DNA from: Planctomycetota bacterium
GTDB taxonomy: Bacteria > Planctomycetota > MHYJ01 > JACQXL01
Length of the DNA stretch: 5,456 nt
Reading direction: 5' to 3'
Assembly: GCA_030018555.1 (NCBI GenBank)
Contig: JASEHY010000104.1
Location: 1 to 5,456, forward strand
The notes beneath the pieces were generated by a model that ran no database searches, had not been told where the DNA came from, and saw only the letters and a program-made list of their open reading frames with translations. The position numbers and the translations under genes are program-made. Every line of letters begins with the position of its first letter. Positions within the stretch are counted from its first letter, which is position 1. This document shows, piece by piece, positions 4,761 through 5,456 of this stretch.

Positions 4761-5322
4761 GAACACGCTCCATATACCTGCCGTCTCGTGTGTCCACACG
4801 GACAACCTCTCCCTGTTCAATAAAAGCCGGCACCTGTACAACAAGCCCCGTCTCCAGAGTGGCAGACTTGGACACATTAGTAATTGTTGCTGTCTTAAGA
4901 GGTGGAGAAGTTTCGGTTATCTTCAGGTCAACGGTAATCGGCAGTTGCACATCAATTAAATTACCATCACAATACACCAACATTATAGATTGGTTTGCGG
5001 AGAGATATTTTGTTTTCTCTTTCAATAACTCTTGGGAAATAGAAATTTCTTCGTAGTTCTGGGTGTTCATAAAAATATAAGAAGAACCTTTCTGGTAGAG
5101 ATACTCGGACGGGGTCATTTCTATGAGCATTACTTCTATGCGGTCAGAAGACCTGAACCGATATTCAAGGGTGGAGTTGGTTTTGAGATTGCGCATCTTT
5201 GCCTGAATCATAGCGCGCCAGTTACCCGGTGTGATATGGTCATAATCCGTCACTTCATAGAGTTCATTATTAAACTTTATGGTCATTCCTTTTTTAATCT
5301 CTGTTGCATTAATAGTTGACAT
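4744..5322 (-). CDS. efp: Elongation factor P
   Basis: EF-P binds between the ribosomal P and E sites and promotes peptide-bond formation at polyproline stretches. From the ATG at 5322 the product has 192 residues, close to the family norm: an N-terminal KOW-like domain (about 1-63), a central OB domain (about 64-127) and a C-terminal OB domain. The family signature is visible at 152-172 (K-S-A-T-L-E-T-G, then V-P-A-F-I-E-Q-G-E). The open frame continues 20 codons upstream to 5382, but family sequences start at M-S-T-I-N-A-T-E-I-K-K. The tip loop reads T31-P-G-N34-W-R36-A. It lacks the lysine modified in E. coli (K34), and neither the B. subtilis K32 type nor the R32 rhamnosylation type is present. 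The last residues, P-V-R-D, come from a repeat shared with the next spacer. No Shine-Dalgarno sequence precedes the start. Confidence 0.97.
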   Translation of the reverse strand: MSTINATEIKKGMTIKFNNELYEVTDYDHITPGNWRAMIQAKMRNLKTNSTLEYRFRSSDRIEVMLIEMTPSEYLYQKGSSYIFMNTQNYEEISISQELLKEKTKYLSANQSIMLVYCDGNLIDVQLPITVDLKITETSPPLKTATITNVSKSATLETGLVVQVPAFIEQGEVVRVDTRDGRYMERVRPVRD

Positions 5323-5331
5323 AGAAAAATA

Positions 5332-5360
5332 TTTGTATAAAATTATTATTGTTCTATCAA
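5332..5360 (-). promoter_or_regulatory. Possible efp promoter
   Basis: On the minus strand TTGATA (5355-5360, one mismatch from TTGACA) is followed by AT-rich sequence. The -10 candidates are TACAAA at 17-nt spacing (5332-5337) or TATACA at 15-nt spacing (5334-5339). Transcription would start only a few bases before the ATG at 5322, giving a nearly leaderless mRNA. That would fit the absence of a ribosome binding site. The -10 match is poor, so this is tentative. Confidence 0.33.
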
Positions 5361-5382
5361 GAAAAATCTGATACAAAGGCAT

Positions 5383-5456
5383 AACCCCCTGGCCCCCTTT
5401 ACCCGTTCCGCCCCCATACGGGCAAGCTGTACGGGCGTCCCGCCCCGAAGGGCGAG
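5383..5456. repeat. GC-rich repeat sequence upstream of efp
   Basis: This stretch has no convincing coding content. It contains CCCATACGGGC at 5413-5423, the inverse of an 11-mer in the topA insert. It also contains the 15-mer TCCCGCCCCGAAGGG at 5438-5452, which is identical to positions 1-15. The end of the stretch (5433-5456) also resembles 14-37. It looks like the same class of small GC-rich repeat as the left cluster. Confidence 0.6.

Noticed and set aside
5323..5382. 20-codon N-terminal extension of EF-P from an ATG at 5382
   Set aside because: The extension (M-P-L-Y-Q-I-F-L-D-R and onward) has no EF-P similarity. The ATG at 5322 gives the normal family length and start, and the extension overlaps the likely promoter.

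Overview
The window is a block of housekeeping genes from a bacterium, nearly all transcribed on the minus strand. Read in the direction of transcription (right to left) the order is efp (elongation factor P), lipB (octanoyltransferase), lipA (lipoyl synthase), a 62-residue predicted single-pass membrane protein, and topA (DNA topoisomerase I). At the far left, what looks like the 3' end of a plus-strand gene runs in from outside the window and converges on topA. All five minus-strand genes look intact. No rRNA, tRNA, CRISPR array, insertion sequence or transposase gene was seen.

Organism: the genes are of moderate GC with ordinary bacterial features. The EF-P tip loop reads P-G-N-W-R-A-M instead of the Lys34-type P-G-K-G. 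From memory I associate this form with Planctomycetota/Verrucomicrobiota-type bacteria. Together with the many small GC-rich palindromes and heptamer repeats, this suggests an uncultivated planctomycete-like lineage. This is an inference, and the phylum is not certain.

Layout: 1-180 is a GC-rich cluster of nested hairpins that stays open in the plus-strand frame ending at 280. Positions 281-297 hold a perfect hairpin between the convergent genes. topA (311-2839) overlaps the small membrane-protein gene (2799-2987) by 41 bp. lipA (3006-3896) and lipB (3899-4618) are 2 bp apart, so lipB-lipA-small ORF-topA looks like one transcription unit. Positions 4619-4743 form a repeat-rich spacer with two stem-loops. 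efp occupies 4744-5322, and 5383-5456 is again GC-rich repeat.

Functions: LipB moves an octanoyl group from acyl carrier protein to lipoyl domains and LipA inserts the two sulfurs, so the pair makes protein-bound lipoate. EF-P relieves ribosome stalling at polyproline. TopA relaxes negative supercoils.

Most interesting signal: small palindromic or 7-bp tandem repeats lie inside protein-coding genes without breaking them. topA carries a palindrome in its N-terminal extension, a palindrome-rich insert of about 105 bp, a 40-bp heptamer tract and a second 35-bp heptamer tract in its C-terminal tail. lipA carries a palindrome insert and perhaps a second one. The last codons and stop of efp come from a repeat that recurs in the next spacer. 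This resembles the in-frame palindromic elements known from Rickettsia, in a genome that looks unrelated. No new enzymatic or defence system is evident.
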